Origin: Acanthococcus lagerstroemiae
Taxonomy: Eukaryota > Arthropoda > Insecta > Hemiptera > Eriococcidae
DNA length: 64,000 nucleotides
NCBI GenBank assembly: GCA_031841125.1
Contig: CM063114.1
Span: 2,666,001 to 2,730,000, forward strand
Direction: 5' to 3'
Shown: piece by piece, positions 35,521-48,169 of the stretch
Layout: the number at the start of each line of letters is the position of its first letter
Numbering within the stretch: position 1 is the stretch's first letter
Made by a program: the position numbers and the translations under genes
The notes under the pieces: model-generated
What the model saw: only the letters and a program-made list of their open reading frames with translations
Databases searched by the model: none
What the model was told of the DNA's origin: nothing

Positions 35521-35766
35521 GGAGGGTAACGAATCAAAACTCACATTTACCGTTTTACTTCAAGGGCGCAAATAGGCAAAATACTGTACACGGGTGCAGG
35601 AATATCTTGCAGGAATATCTTTGCTACGCCTGTGAAAGTGGAGTATGTTATATATATCGCACATTCACAGGCGCAGCAAAGATATTCCCGCACCCTTGTA
35701 CAGTATTTTGCCTATTTGCGCCCTTGAAGTAAAACGGCAAATGTGAGTTTTGATTCTTTACCCTTC
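35521..35766. mobile_element. Palindromic MITE, copy 1 (246 bp, near-perfect hairpin)
   Basis: The two halves are near-perfect reverse complements: ATCAAAACTCACATTTACCG to AAATGTGAGTTTTGATTC at the ends, then TTCAAGGGCGCAAATAGGC, AAAATACTGTACACGGGTGC and ATCTTTGCTACGCCTGTG meeting near the middle. The left arm has a 13-base local duplication (GCAGGAATATCTT). ATTT flanks both sides, a four-base target duplication. Non-coding; transcripts would fold into a long hairpin. Confidence 0.8.
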
Positions 35767-36376
35767 ATTTCTCCCATGCATAACGTAGTGATGAACGTAC
35801 TCTTTTGAAAATTGTAAACAAATTGCCCTTTTTATTCTTCAAGGGCGGCATTTTATTGTATGTATCAAGAGCAGTCTTCGAACCAAGTTTTTACCCTAAG
35901 TAATTTGGAAACAATGTGCGTTGTTTTTCTCCCTTTCGTTTTGGAGTAGACTTAGAATTCTCTGCCTTTCCCGCCTTCTTGTGGTGAAATTTGGAATATT
36001 TATTCGATGTGAACCGTGAAAGTTGCCAGAATACTGAGATAAGCTTGAATTTGTATTTTCTCTCCATTACTAATCTTCCACTCCATAGGCTCCAGAAGGT
36101 AATCATGACGGGAAGAGGGTACAGTTCAAACTTCTGATGACTAAATGACTGACTTTTCTTTTGTTTCTGTTCTGTTGGAAATCAATCCTAATTAGTGTGA
36201 AAGGGCGAAATGATGCTAATGCTCTCCCCCGTTTTACTCGTAGGGGCAAGTACTACTTGTCCCTGGCTCCGGCGTCACCGATCTACTCTTGAGGCGCAGG
36301 TAGTTTAAAAAGATACGAACCAGAATAACCCAAATACCTCAGTATTTATTTGGGGTCTCAGGCTGTATTCTGTAGA

Positions 36377-36440
36377 TAGAAAAATGGCATAATCTGAGAA
36401 TCATTGATTAGAAAAATGACATAATTTGAGAATCATTAAT
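36377..36440. repeat. Two-copy 32-bp tandem duplication
   Basis: TAGAAAAATGGCATAATCTG and the following GAATCATTGAT are repeated immediately with three or four substitutions (TAGAAAAATGACATAATTTG, GAATCATTAAT). A small recent local duplication. Confidence 0.6.
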
Positions 36441-38709
36441 ATTCGGATAATGTGCTGTCAATCGGAACTGTGTTTCATTTAGGCATTAATTGCGTCACTT
36501 ATTCATGTAGCTGGCTCACTCCAGTTCAATTCGCCACCACAGCAGAATGGCAAACAACCAGTCGGACGAATGTGGACAGCGTATTTACAATAAAATCTAG
36601 TTAGGCACCTAAAGTATTATACTTCTATTACTTATTAAGAGGTCATGAGATCGTGATTTATGTAACAAATTAATGATTTTCAACTACGTACTGTAGCCAA
36701 GTAGAAAAAAAAGTGATCGACGTGAAATGGCCCAATGAGTCGTCTAATTTGTCAGAACCTAATTCATTTCAATGCGACGTGTATTTGGTCTAGAGGTCAG
36801 TTAGCACAGCCAGGGTTGTATTACGAATGCGATGGAATTCGTGCAAGATGGAAAATTAAGTCGGAATTATCTACTCCGTATAGACAGAACGAAAGTCTGA
36901 TCTTTTCGTACAGCTTCTTAGATACCAAAACCTTCATGTATTGGTTTACCTTTACTCTAATATCACAAGTTTGAGAGAGTCGAATTAATTTAATTTACCT
37001 AGTAGCTTGCGATGTTTCAGCTATTTTGATTTCAGTTGTAACTCGGGCATTTATTGAGGTTCAAAGCGGAAAAGTAAAACATCACTAAGATCGTTCTTGG
37101 TATCAGTTTAAATAGGTCCGATAAGGTTCTCTAAGTTAATACCGGCGAGATGTATGACGAATGTGTTACTCAATTTGAATACAATGTCACTCCATAAAAC
37201 CCCTCAGAATCGTTGTGTAGGCAATACAACTTGCAGCATTGTTCCGTTTTGTTACATTATTTTGAATTTCAAGTCCCAAGTGAGGCGGCTTGCCTACTTC
37301 TACCTTAGCCAATGGTTACTTGAGAATGTTACACAAAGAAGACAGAGTATTGATTTCAAACCAAAACCGAATTCCTGTGGCCCATGTCGACATTCAGTAT
37401 CTTCACTTTTACGCGTTCATTTCCTTCTCGATAATTCATTTTCCTTGTTTGGCTGATGTGAAAGTCTTTCTAGTTTGATTGCTTCGATCCCTTTTGGGAC
37501 GTACAAGTATATAGGAATTTCATACTGTGCCGTTGATCTTACCATTGATGGCGGAGAAATTGTATTCATTCAAGTTTATCGTAACGATCAGTTAGGAAAG
37601 TAAAGCATAGCTACAGCTTATAGTTTGCCCGTCGTGATCGAAATAATACGATTGATTTTGATTTGCCTACATTTGGTCAATGTGCAATGTGCAAACGTAC
37701 TACATAGGTACAGATTTTAAAAGTGAAATCGGTAGGAGATATTGAAGAAAGTTAATTTGGTTTTTTAGAAATACCGTTGATATGAGGCCCGAGATGCACT
37801 ACCAGTGAGTGGCTTATTTAGGAATAAATCTGGATTAGCCGCGAATTAGTTTCCAGAGAATAGCTGTCAAAAAGGTACACGGTGCTTGAATGACAATTTT
37901 CTCATTATGTCATCGTATCTTCGAGCGTTGCGTGCTATTTTGGGTCAGATTTGTACGGCTGGGATTTAAGCTATTCTCTATAATTATGACCTCGTTGTGT
38001 AGTCATAGGAATGATCCGCAGTTGTGTTAAAGAACCAGCGCGGATAATTCGAATATGCAGGAAATAAGGAATACAATTTTTAATATTGCATGCTTCCATA
38101 CTGCTGCAGGCCTTACCAACTATTTTAATTTGGATTTCCACAGCCAAGTTAATGTTATGCTATTAGTAATTTTGAGTGGCTTGTTGAGTGTGAAATTCAA
38201 AATGCTCTGCAGCTGTATGTGAGAGAAATGCTGGTTATGTTAAAAAATAACAATAATCATTTTGTTTTTGAGAATCCACGCAGCAGACACGTACATTAGG
38301 CCTGGCTACTATTTTCGAGCCGGTATTCAAACAGTGTCAAGACATGCATCTTTGCTCATCTTATCTTTTTCTCTGAGGAGGACAAAGTTTTCAATGTTTG
38401 GTTTTAGAGAGATTCACAAAAAGTTTATTCCCATAGAAATTTTAAAAAAATAAGTATGAAAACTGACTTGGAGCTTTGCCTGTTGACAGGCTTGTGACAT
38501 GGTTTTTGTCAACTTTGTAGATAGCCAAAAAAAGCATTACTTTTTGTCGTCAAAATTTTGATAGAATTTACGGGTTACGAGATAAATTTTGAAAAAAAAA
38601 AAAAAAAATGAAAGAAAAATAGATTTTACGCACTTTGAGTACACCTGACTGCCAACCCAACGGGCCAGTTGGGCTCATTTTCGAGCTCGAATCACGATAG
38701 GGTTATGAG

Positions 38710-39115
38710 TGTTTACTATCAAGGCCCGGATTTTTAGGCGCTAAAAACTCAAAAAAAGGCCATACTAAAAGTCCCAAACAAGACCTAAATAGTACATTGA
38801 GAGTCCCTATAAAATAGTCCTAAAGAAGTACCTACAAAATTATGGCTTCATGGGTATCAAATTGAAGGTATTGAAAAAGACCTAATTTTTATATTTCTAT
38901 TCCTCCCAAAGTATGCACAACGTAACAATTTTGAATCAAAATATTTTATTGCAACAAAAATATTAAATTTTTTTCCGAGTGAAATAAATTTTATAAAATT
39001 TGTCTCAAAACATTCAAAATTCAATATTTTCCCCCCTAAAAAATATAAAATTGACAAACTAGTTTCAAAAATTGGATTTCCACACGAAATAGTCCCAAAA
39101 AGTCTCTAAAAACAT
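38710..39115. repeat. AGTCCC/AGTCCT degenerate repeat tract
   Basis: The words AAAAGTCCCAAACAAGACC, GAGAGTCCCTATAAAATAGTC and AATAGTCCCAAAAAGTCTC recur around a less regular AT-rich middle. It resembles the AGTCT satellite, with C in place of T, and may be a relative. Confidence 0.35.
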
Positions 39116-40013
39116 AAATTCTCGGTGAAAATGTCATTGTTGTATCAGAGTTAGCTCATTGGTTTCAGAATTTCCTAATTCGTTCAGAAAACCTCAATGG
39201 ACCGAATAGGCTAGGCTACAAAAAGAAAAGGGGAAAAATGTTTTTACCTAAAAATCTGGGCCTTGTTCATTATAAAAATTTGAAATGAAGAGGCTTACCC
39301 TAGGAAGAATTGGAATAAGTGAAGTAAGATTGAAAGAGGAGAATGATTTTTGGTCAGGAGACGTTAGATTAATAAATACAAAGGGAATAAAAGGGCAAGC
39401 AGGCGTCAGAATTGTTATGAATAAGCAAATCGGTAATAAATTTATGTATTGTAAACAACAGAGTGAAAGGTTAATCTTGATAAAAATCAATACCATACCA
39501 GTACTTACAACAATAATACAAGTGTATATGCCTACTAATACTCACGAGGACGAAGAAATTGAGGAGGTATATAATTAGAAGGACTTATGAAGCATGTTAG
39601 AGGCGAAGAGAATCTCGTTATTATGGGTGATTGGAATGCTAGAGTTGGTGAAGGAAAAGAAGGTAATATAGTCGGGGATTTTGGATTAGGAATGAGAAAT
39701 GTGAAAGAGGAGGGTGTTTGATACAGTTTTAATGTGAAGTATAACCTAGTTATAGGAAATACTCTGTTTAAAAATCACTATAGAAGAAGGTATACATGGA
39801 AGAGTCCAGGTAACGAAGGTAGATATCAAATTGATTATATTATTACGAAACAACATTTTAGGAATCAAATGTTAAACTGTAAAACTTATCCGGGAGCCGA
39901 TATTGACAGTGATCATAACTTGGTAGTAATGAAATGCAGACTTGAATTAAAGAAACTTAGTTGAAAATAAGAGGTAAAAAGATGGAATTTGAAAAAGTTG
40001 GAAAATATCAATA

Positions 40014-40744
40014 CTAAAGTCTGGACAGTATTCATTGAAAATTTTTATGCGTGTATGATAACAACGTTGTTTATTTAGTTGTTATCCGCAAATGAGAGGG
40101 ATATTCTTGAATCGTTGTTAGAGTTGCTTGGCTGTTAACTCGAGTTATTGAGTGTTATATAACACTCCGGGACTAGGGTAACGGTGGTTATGAGATGTTA
40201 AAATTTTTATCAAATTGACGCATATAAATATAAGTTATCACTTATAGCTTACTTAGTTGGAAAGATTTGGCTCAATTTAAAAATTAAAAGGATGGCGTTC
40301 ACCTATGTGTTATAATATTATATTTTAAATGATGCGACATTACTTAAATTAACAAACTTGAAAATCGCTGTTTCACTTCTACTTTACACACAGTTATAGA
40401 AGTTACTGACCGGCGTAGGAAATTCCTTAGTAAATAAAATAATAAAATCAAACAAACAAGTGTGATAACTTGATGTAAAAAGGTTTCAAGAATACGCATT
40501 GATTAACAATCGTAAACAAACAATAAAACTCAAACTTTACCACGTTGATAAAACGACAAACAACGTTGTTATCATATAAATCGTGTAACTTTACAAGAAA
40601 AATGTCGGTCATTAAGAAAATAATTTATTACGACTGATAACGTGTCTTTGAAGTCGTCCTTCCCCTCCAACTTCGCAATGCCAATGCTATCAATGTGTAT
40701 TGCGGGTAGCCAGTTTTATGTTTCTTAACTGGACCAGACTTTAG
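40014..40744. mobile_element. Nested DNA element with CTAAAGTCTGG terminal inverted repeats (731 bp)
   Basis: It begins CTAAAGTCTGGACAG and ends CTGGACCAGACTTTAG, reverse complements with slight mismatch. A second perfect inverted repeat lies inside: TGATAACAACGTTGTTT at 40056-40072 against AAACAACGTTGTTATCA at 40558-40574, each arm containing the palindrome AACAACGTTGTT. There is no coding capacity. It separates the endonuclease and reverse transcriptase blocks of the host LINE. I see no clear target duplication, so the outer boundary is provisional. Confidence 0.55.
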
Positions 40745-42253
40745 AGAGAAATATCAAGAATATTGTATTAGAATTAGAGACTGAAAAAACACACAAATTA
40801 AACAGTGTGGAGAATGAGTAAAGTAAAATAAAGGAGGAGGATGAGTGAAGTAAAATAAAAGAATGCAAACGATAGGGAAGGTAGATTAGCTTATCAAAAG
40901 TTAAGGAATGAAAAAATGAAATAAAGAGAGGGTGTAAAAAGGCAAAGGTGGAATGGATGAAAGAAAAAAGTGATAAGATAGAAAAGTTTATAAATAAAGG
41001 ACAAATAGAATTGGCCTATAGAAAAGTAAAAGTGGAGTTTGAAGAAACAAGGAAGAAAGCAAGTAATAATAATAATAATGTATTTTCCTTCAACAGCCTT
41101 TCGGCCAATTACAGGAGGAGCAAGGCAGAGATACAATAAATTTATATGATGAATGAAACAAAAATAATACAAAATAAAAGAAGTACCTAATAGGGAAGTA
41201 AAGTAATTAAAATATTTTAAAAGTATATCGAAAATAAAAACATAAAAAAAAGAGAGAAGGGGGGGGGAAGTATAACAAATAAGGAGGAAGAGCCTATTTA
41301 CACAGCTGAAGGAAACGTGAATAGGTGGATAGATGAGTATGTAGAAGAACTATATAGTACTAATGGGGATGAAGAGATAAGAATAGAGAGGGAGGAAGAT
41401 GTGGAAGAAGATGAGAGGGGAGACTTAATTTTAAGAGGTAAATTTGACAAAGCATTGAGAGATTTAAAGAAAGGAAAAGCTCCAGGAGTGGATGAGATAC
41501 CGGCTGAATTATTATAGAACTTAGAAAAATATGTACTTCATAAATTGTACAAATTAGTATATTATATTATATTTATTATAAAGGGGAAATGCCTGAGGAC
41601 TTTAAAAATACTGCTATTGTAAGTATACCAAAAAAAGCAGGACCAGATAGGTGTGAAAATTATCGAATAATTAGTCGTCTTTCGCATACGTCGAAAATAT
41701 TAACTAGGATAATTTACAGGAGAATTGAGAATCGAATAGATGCAGAATTAGGAGATGATCAGTTTGGATTTAGAAAAAGTAGAGGTAGTAGGGAAGCAGT
41801 GTTAACTTTGAGATTAATTGTAGATGATGGACTCAAAAAAGGATATGGCTTCTGTTGATATTGAAAAAGTTTTTAACAATGTTAAATGGGATAAAATGTT
41901 TGATATTCTAAAAAAGATAGGAATAAAATTTGAAGACGTACAAGTTATCTTAAATTCATATAAAGGACAGAAAGCCACATTAAGAATAGGAGAGAAAGGG
42001 GAGGTCAACGTAGAAAAAAGTGTAAGACAGGGGTGCTCCTTACCTCCAGTATTATTTAATCTGTACATAGAGTGGGCCATGTAAAAAATAAAAGAAAAAT
42101 TTGAAGCAAGTGTCGCTATACATGGGAGGGCGAGTAAAGATGCTCAGGTCTGCAGATGATATTATCTTATTAGCTGAAAGGAGTATTGATTTGGAAAACA
42201 TTTTAAATGGAATGGAGGAGATTTTGAGCATAGAATATCGTATGAGAATAAAT

Positions 42254-42485
42254 GAAGGGCAACGAAAACTCGCATTTGCCATCATACTTCAAGGGCACAA
42301 ATAAGCAAAATACTGTACAAGGGTGCAAGAAAAATATCTTTGCTGCGCCTGTGAACGTGGAGTATGTTATACATATCGCACATTCACAGGCGCAGCAAAG
42401 ATATTCCTGCACCCGTGCACAGTATTTTGCCTATCTACGCTCTTGAAGTAGAATGGCAAATGTGAGTTTTGATTCTATACCCTCC
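42254..42485. mobile_element. Palindromic MITE, copy 2, nested in the LINE reverse transcriptase
   Basis: Same family as 35521-35766: CTCGCATTTGCC, TTCAAGGGCACAAATAAGC, AAAATACTGTACAAGGGTGC and CTTTGCTGCGCCTGTGAACG, mirrored in the right half by CACAGGCGCAGCAAAG and AAATGTGAGTTTTGATTC. AAAT precedes GAAGGG and follows CCCTCC, a four-base duplication identical in kind to copy 1. LINE coding resumes directly afterwards, which dates the insertion after the LINE. Confidence 0.8.
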
Positions 42486-45059
42486 AAATAAAAATAAAAC
42501 TTAAGTAATGGTATGTAATCGATGTGAACATGATAGCTTAACCAAGTTAACCATTTGAGAAGAAAATGTATGCCTTCGCTGTGATTCTGACTAAACCCGG
42601 CTGCAAGCGACCAAATCTGACTAAAATAGACTAAGAAATGCCAAACATGACTTGAACCAGGGAGGACCGGGACTAATCGTGAAAAACTGCCCCTTGCCTT
42701 CCTTGAAAATATTTCGTGTTGTTTTTTTTTCTATTTCCTTCTGTCTTATTTTCTCTCAGCTTTCCCACTTCCTTTTCCCTCCTTTTCATCTGCCCGATGT
42801 TTCTGGGTGCCTCCTTCCAGCCGACCGCCCCGGGACCATTGGGATCGTGGCCTCGTTAACCCCGAATGAAAATCCGACTCCGGACAAGGTCGTTTTTATT
42901 GTTGGAAAATCACTCTACAATCTGACGCATTTTTAAAACGTGTTTTGTTCAGCTTCCGTGCGACGAATTGGACAGAGAGGCTGCTCCACAGGCTTTGAAA
43001 ATGCTGCCTTCTGGAACAGCATTAATTATTTCAACTAACTAACGCGTGAACGAGCTCCTAACTAATTACAGATCGTAGTGGGAAGGCCCTATTTATCTTA
43101 TTTAACAGCTATAATAGAATAGTACAGCGACAATAAGTGTGTCTACTTATTCAGTCGACTGAGTACGAACATTATATTATACACTTCGTCGCCTCGCTTG
43201 CCTCGAACCAGCAAAGGTACACATTTCGATAGAAACAATAATTATTCATCGGGAATATAATATTTTGAAATTCGATTCGAACTAAGAATCGCGATGCAGT
43301 TCATCGAATCTAACCCGAAGATTGAGTCATTTCTGTAGTGCAATAATTGTAACGAGTCTCTCAGCATAGCCTAATTAGCTGTCTATGTACGCGATCCCAA
43401 AGCACGCGCGTATTTGGTTCATATTTTTATTTTATTATTATTTTTTTCTCACTGCGCCAGGTGCCAGTGCCATCATTATGGATGATGATAATAGAAAGTG
43501 GCAATTAATATTTAACAAATAAACTACGACGATGCTCGCACTCCATAACTCGCACCAGCGTCGTTGATTCCTGTTTTACTATGTTATGACCTAATACGGC
43601 TGACCTTGGCAATCGTGACTTATCGACGTCATTTGAAGTGATTACTTTCACTTCGTATTTACACCTTCCTTTCTCCGACTGACAAAAACTAGTCCTCTTA
43701 CCGTATACCGCCACCGTCCACGTTACCTCTATTGTGCAATTCTAATTCTTCCTCGATCTGGTTTCCTTATAGATCCAGTTCCTTTTTTTAAAAAGCACGA
43801 TAGCATACCATAGGTAGGCTGTTATTTTCGATGAATCTGCAGGAAGCCTGCTGTGGTTTGCGTAGCCTACGACTACTTTTCCAACTTGCCTAATACGTCT
43901 AGCAATTATTCGTGGATTTGATTGAGATGATGCTGGGGTATGGCGGGTACACTTCGTGGCGAGGAAGTGCTCGCTGAAATCTGTACATATTTGTAAGAAC
44001 AGGAGCAAAAAGAAAATCTGTTACATTTAAATCGTGAAAATCCAATTAAACCCATTTTCGCTCGACGCAGCCGTGTTTTAAATTTCGTCTAAAGTACCAT
44101 GTGTTTCGAAAGTACGAGTATTATATACTTCTAGTATATAAATCCTATATATTATATGTATCTCAAAGTGTGTTAATTTTGACGGAAGCTAACGCCATTC
44201 ATCTTAGAAACGCCAAAGAATAAATACGGAGAATCGTCTTCCTGCCTTCAGTGTGCTAGTTTTTTACGTAACGTCGGCTCGTCTGTGTGTGCAGTAATTC
44301 TGCAAATATAACGTATTATACGTACATGAGAAATACGATATAAGTACGTACGTTATGGAAGAATTATCGCGTTACGTAAACGGGCTGCGTGAATATAAAT
44401 TTATTTAGTTTAGATTTTAACTCACGCGAAGGAGCCATACACCAATAAGTATCTATATAGTTTTTTCGTTCGGTTGGACAAAAAAAAAGAAAACATTGAA
44501 CTGATAAAATCGCTACACAGAGATATCGATATTCAACATCGGAGGATTACTGACATTAAACTTGATCATGCGTCGTTAATTAATTACGCAGATATTCGCA
44601 CGATCTCTCGACGGCCTAATCTTTTATTACAGGTATTACACTGGCAATCTGCGTGGAATCAGCCTACATTTGCCCATTTGCCCGTCAGTTTGAACAAACA
44701 TGGAAGGAATTTCCATCTCGTTTTTTTTTTTCCTGCAATAATAAAAGTTCATGTTAGGTACATGTCGCACCTTTCAAATTAGAGCCAAGATTATATCGAA
44801 AACGTGTTCGTCGACCTCGAAAACTTGAGAACTGATGCGAGGCTTTTCATTCCATAGGTGACGAACTCTATTTTCTGTGGAAATGCTGTTTTTTGGCGGA
44901 AAGCAATTCAAACCCTCATTTTTTTATAGTCGTACGGGTCTACAAGCTACGACATTCTGAAATCAGTTATCTTCCCTTAAAAATTAGAAAACATCCGTGG
45001 AGGGCCTAGAAAGCAGTCCTGACAGGGGCAATTTGAAATGTTCTTATTTAGTCTCTCGA

Positions 45060-47000
45060 CTAGCAGGTCACATCTCTCCACTCTTTCTCTCCTGTGCTAA
45101 TCTTTTTGTTTCTGAAAAGGATTTACACTTTGTATCCTTCATTATCTACTCTTTATAGCTCATTCTTTGCCTTCCTTTTCAGTTCTTTCCCTTAGTCATC
45201 TTCTCTAGCAGTTATAACAATATCCCTGGATATCTTATATTATGACCTATCATTTTGACTCTTCTCTTTACGATTATATTCCAGATTTCTTTTTTCCTTC
45301 CTATTCAGCTCGATACTTCCTCATTCCTCATCTTTTCCGTCCATTTGATGTTCAACGTTCAACGAGAACACCACATTTCAAACGCTTCTGTCCTTTTTTT
45401 CCTTTTGTTCCTGTTGTCCAGGTCTCACATCCATGCAATGCGCTATACTCCAAATATAGGTTTGAAGAAGTCTCAGTCTTACAAGTCTTATTTGCTCTAA
45501 ATATATCTCCTTTTCGAAAAAAAAAGCTCTCTTATAGCTTGTTCCATTCTACTCTTTTTCTGTTTTACTTTTTCCATCTTGCGTTATCAAACAAGTATTT
45601 AAATTCCTTTACCCCTTTATTTTTTCATCTCCTATTTCCATATTTATTGACTTTCGTTTCCATCTATTGACTACCGTCATTTTTGTTATATTTTTATTCT
45701 TCATTTTATATTTTATTTTCAAATTTTCTTCCATTTTTTTAATCGTTTTCTTTAGTTTTTCTTTATTTTTTTGTGCCATTGCAATGTCGTCTGCAAACCT
45801 TATCATTCTAACCGTCTCCTTTTATATTATCACGCCTGATTTCCTTTCATTCCCTTCTTCAATTACTTTTTCTAGAAATAAGTTAAACGGCGCAGGTGAC
45901 AAACAGCAGCCGTGTCTTACTCCTTTTGGAATTTTAGCTTCTCCCTCTTCTAGTGGCGTGGCCAGGGGGGATTAGAGGGATGAATTCCCCCTCCCTTTGA
46001 GGTGAGAATTTTTCATATGCTGGCAGAATCACAGTAAATGCGCGCAATGAAATTTAAATTCAGATGCATAATTGAAGTTGAAAAGCACAACATACTGATA
46101 CATCAATGTAAAAACATACAGTTCATATTAGGTGTACCCCCAGAAATTTTGCTGACACCCCCCCCCCACCCCTTGGAAAAATCCTGGGTACGCCACTGCC
46201 CACTTCATCCTTTATTCATATATGAGTCTTTTGATCCTTATACAAGTTCCATGTTACTCTTCTTTACTTGTGCTTCACTACTATCTCCTTCAATATTTGA
46301 ATCATTTTTGACCTTTCAACATTATCAAACGCTTTTTGTGCATCTACAAATGCTGCATATGTATCCAATCCTTTTTTCAATCTTTTTTCTAATAAAGGCC
46401 TTAAACATAAAATTGCTTCTCTAGTTTCTCCACCTTTTCTGAATCCAAACTGGTCTTCTCCCACCCTTCTTTCCATTTTATTTTGTATTTTCTTATTTAT
46501 TATCGTAGCTAGAATCTTTAATGCATGCAACAGTAAACTTATAGTACGATAATCTTCGCATTTGCTTGCTCTTGCTTTTTTAAAGATCATCGATCTTAAA
46601 ATGGGATCTTCTCTTTCTTAATGTTTACTTATACATGTTTCATTCTTTTATAGTTTTTCAACATATTTGACCCATTTCTTTATTTTGTCTTTTTTAGAGT
46701 CTAATAATTTTCCTTTTTCATCCGTTAAATTATTTAGTCTTTTTGCCCTTGCCCCAAAATATCTTTTTACTTCACTAAATGCCTAATCAGTTTTTCCTGC
46801 TTTCATTTGCTTCTCAGTTTCCTCACAAGTCTGATTCATCCATTTTTCTTTTGCCTTCTTACATTATCTGTTTCAGTGATTGCTTAAAGCCGTATATATT
46901 TGTCCATACGTTTTCTATCATTGCCTTGTTTATACTTTCTTCTTTCTTCCATTATCGATGGTTTCCTCCTTTCTGTTATTTGAGTACCTAATGTCCTCCT
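45060..47000 (-). mobile_element. Decayed non-LTR retrotransposon on the minus strand (reverse transcriptase to C-terminus)
   Basis: Reading 47000 down to 45060: a linker (FSEVKRYFGARAKRLNNLTD, EKGKLL), then fingers/palm (KCEDYRTISLLLHALKILAT, GEDQFGFRKGGETREAILCL, TYAAFVDAQKAFDNVERSKM), RHGCCLSPAPFNLFLEKVIE, the catalytic RFADDIAMAQ, and a C-terminal LQTYIWSIALHGCETW. It ends near SETKRLAQERK. Blocks are separated by stops and frameshifts, so it is dead. A 248-base hAT-like MITE (45951-46198) interrupts it between AFDN and RHGC. The motifs resemble the LINE at 39281, but the copies are diverged. Confidence 0.82.
45951..46198. mobile_element. hAT-like MITE nested in the minus-strand LINE
   Basis: The left end is TAGTGGCGTGGCCAGG. 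The right end, read inward, is CAGTGGCGTACCCAGG. The flanking octamers CCCTCTTC (45943-45950) and CCCACTTC (46199-46206) differ at one base, an 8-bp hAT-style target duplication. The element includes a run of C (46157-46167) and no coding capacity. Termini match the 134-bp element at 28242, so the two probably use the same type of transposase. Confidence 0.75.
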
Positions 47001-47450
47001 TGCTGCCACATTTATTGCTTTTTTTTTTTTTTAGTGCTATCCACTCGCTTTCAATATCATTTCATCATTTCCTTCTTGTGATTTACGATATTTATTTTTT
47101 ATATTCTTCTCTTTTCTTTACCTCTTTCAATGCCCAGGCACCCACTGAAAAAATCAGCAAATGAGTGTAAAATCTAGAATTGTTTAAATTTTGATGTACC
47201 TAATCGTAATTTTATCGACGAGCCTCTACTGATTGTTAATGACTTATTTAAAGTCAAAATAAGTCCAATGACGAGTCTGACTAAATTCAAATAGATATTG
47301 TAAAGAAATGAACCGAACGTGAGTAGCAGGACGGGACGAAAAAATTTTAAAACAGGAGAATATTCAGGAAAAGATAGAAAGACAAAGGAGAAAGTTGAAA
47401 ACTACTGAACGAAAAAGAAAAAAATATTTTATAAAAGATAGAAAAAAGCT

Positions 47451-47570
47451 GATGATGATGGTGACGATGATAAGGTTATCAGTCTTACGACTGATTTGAT
47501 GCAGCTCTCCATATCTCTCTATCTTGTGCAAGTTTTTTCACTTCGTGATAACACTTACATTTGACATCCC
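47451..47570 (-). mobile_element. 3' end of another non-LTR retrotransposon with simple-repeat tail
   Basis: On the minus strand one frame reads CYHEVKKLAQDREIWRAAS then NQS and a stop (TAA, 47487-47485), the typical extreme C-terminus of an arthropod LINE reverse transcriptase (..KLAQDR..WR..). A short 3' untranslated region then ends in a (TCA)n-like tail. The nucleotide block TTTGATGCAGCTCTCCAT is one I recognise as recurring in many arthropod genomes. It is 5'-truncated. Confidence 0.65.
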
Positions 47571-48169
47571 TGATTAAGGCTAAAGAACAGAAAACGTTTT
47601 AAAAAATGACTAAAAAAGGAGAAATCCTTTATCGTTTTAAATCAGAATCCGGAAAATAATTCTCATTTATCGACTCTGAGCCCCCAGAATCTCTCAATGG
47701 TTCCACTGAAAAAAGTTATTTCTATTTGTCTCACACTCAGTATACTGAGTCTGAGTAAACTGATGATACATGAGGAGTGATTTTCCAAAACGCAGTAAGT
47801 CTACATTTCTATATTGTTCAGGAAGTACAAAAAACTTCGTAAAAACCTCAATTTTGAATCATTTTTCTCCAGTTTTTGACAAAAGCAATCCTCAACTTCA
47901 ACGGTTATGACCTAGAAATTTCATTTTCAAAACTGAAACATTATGTAACTACAGAAGAAAAAGAAAGAATAAAAGTTACCAATATGAGGACGAATTGACA
48001 ACACTAATTAATCAGAATAAATTCATAATATATGTATGAAGAAAGACTGAAATGAAGTAAAAAAGGGAAGAGGTGCATGACTACTCCTTATACAATTCAT
48101 TAAAAAATGAAAAGAAATTTGAAAAGTTGAAAATTTCTAAATTTTATTATTAAGTTGGACAAGCCTTTT

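Larger units (their letters stand above)
39281..42560 (+). mobile_element. Decayed non-LTR retrotransposon (AP-endonuclease plus reverse transcriptase), broken by two later insertions
   Basis: The endonuclease portion (39285-39964) shows RIGISEVRLKEENDFWSGDV, IIQVYMPTNTHEDEEIEE, VIMGDWNARVG, YTWKSPGNEGRYQIDYIIT and DSDHNLVVMKC. The reverse transcriptase portion (41317-42250) shows KGKAPGVDEIPAELL, SIPKKAGPDRCENYRIIS, DDQFGFRKSRGSREAVL, SVDIEKVFNNVKWDKMFDIL and VRQGCSLPPVLFNLYIEWAM. The catalytic YADD-type motif appears as SADDIILLAE. Several stops and frameshifts separate these blocks, so it is dead. A TIR element (40014-40744) splits endonuclease from reverse transcriptase, and a palindromic MITE (42254-42485) interrupts the region after ADD. 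The reverse transcriptase resumes beyond it as KT.VMVCNR. Confidence 0.85.

Noticed and set aside
36735..37478. Overlapping plus-strand frames of 60-100 codons
   Set aside because: No family features; sequence is typical intronic AT-rich background.
44474..44782. 102-codon frame starting MDKKKENIELIKSLHRDI
   Set aside because: The first half has a protein-like charge pattern and is followed by a CAG|GTATTA donor-like site, but I found no matching exon or family.
45242..45670. 142-codon plus-strand frame
   Set aside because: It is the antisense shadow of the minus-strand LINE, whose conserved motifs read on the other strand.
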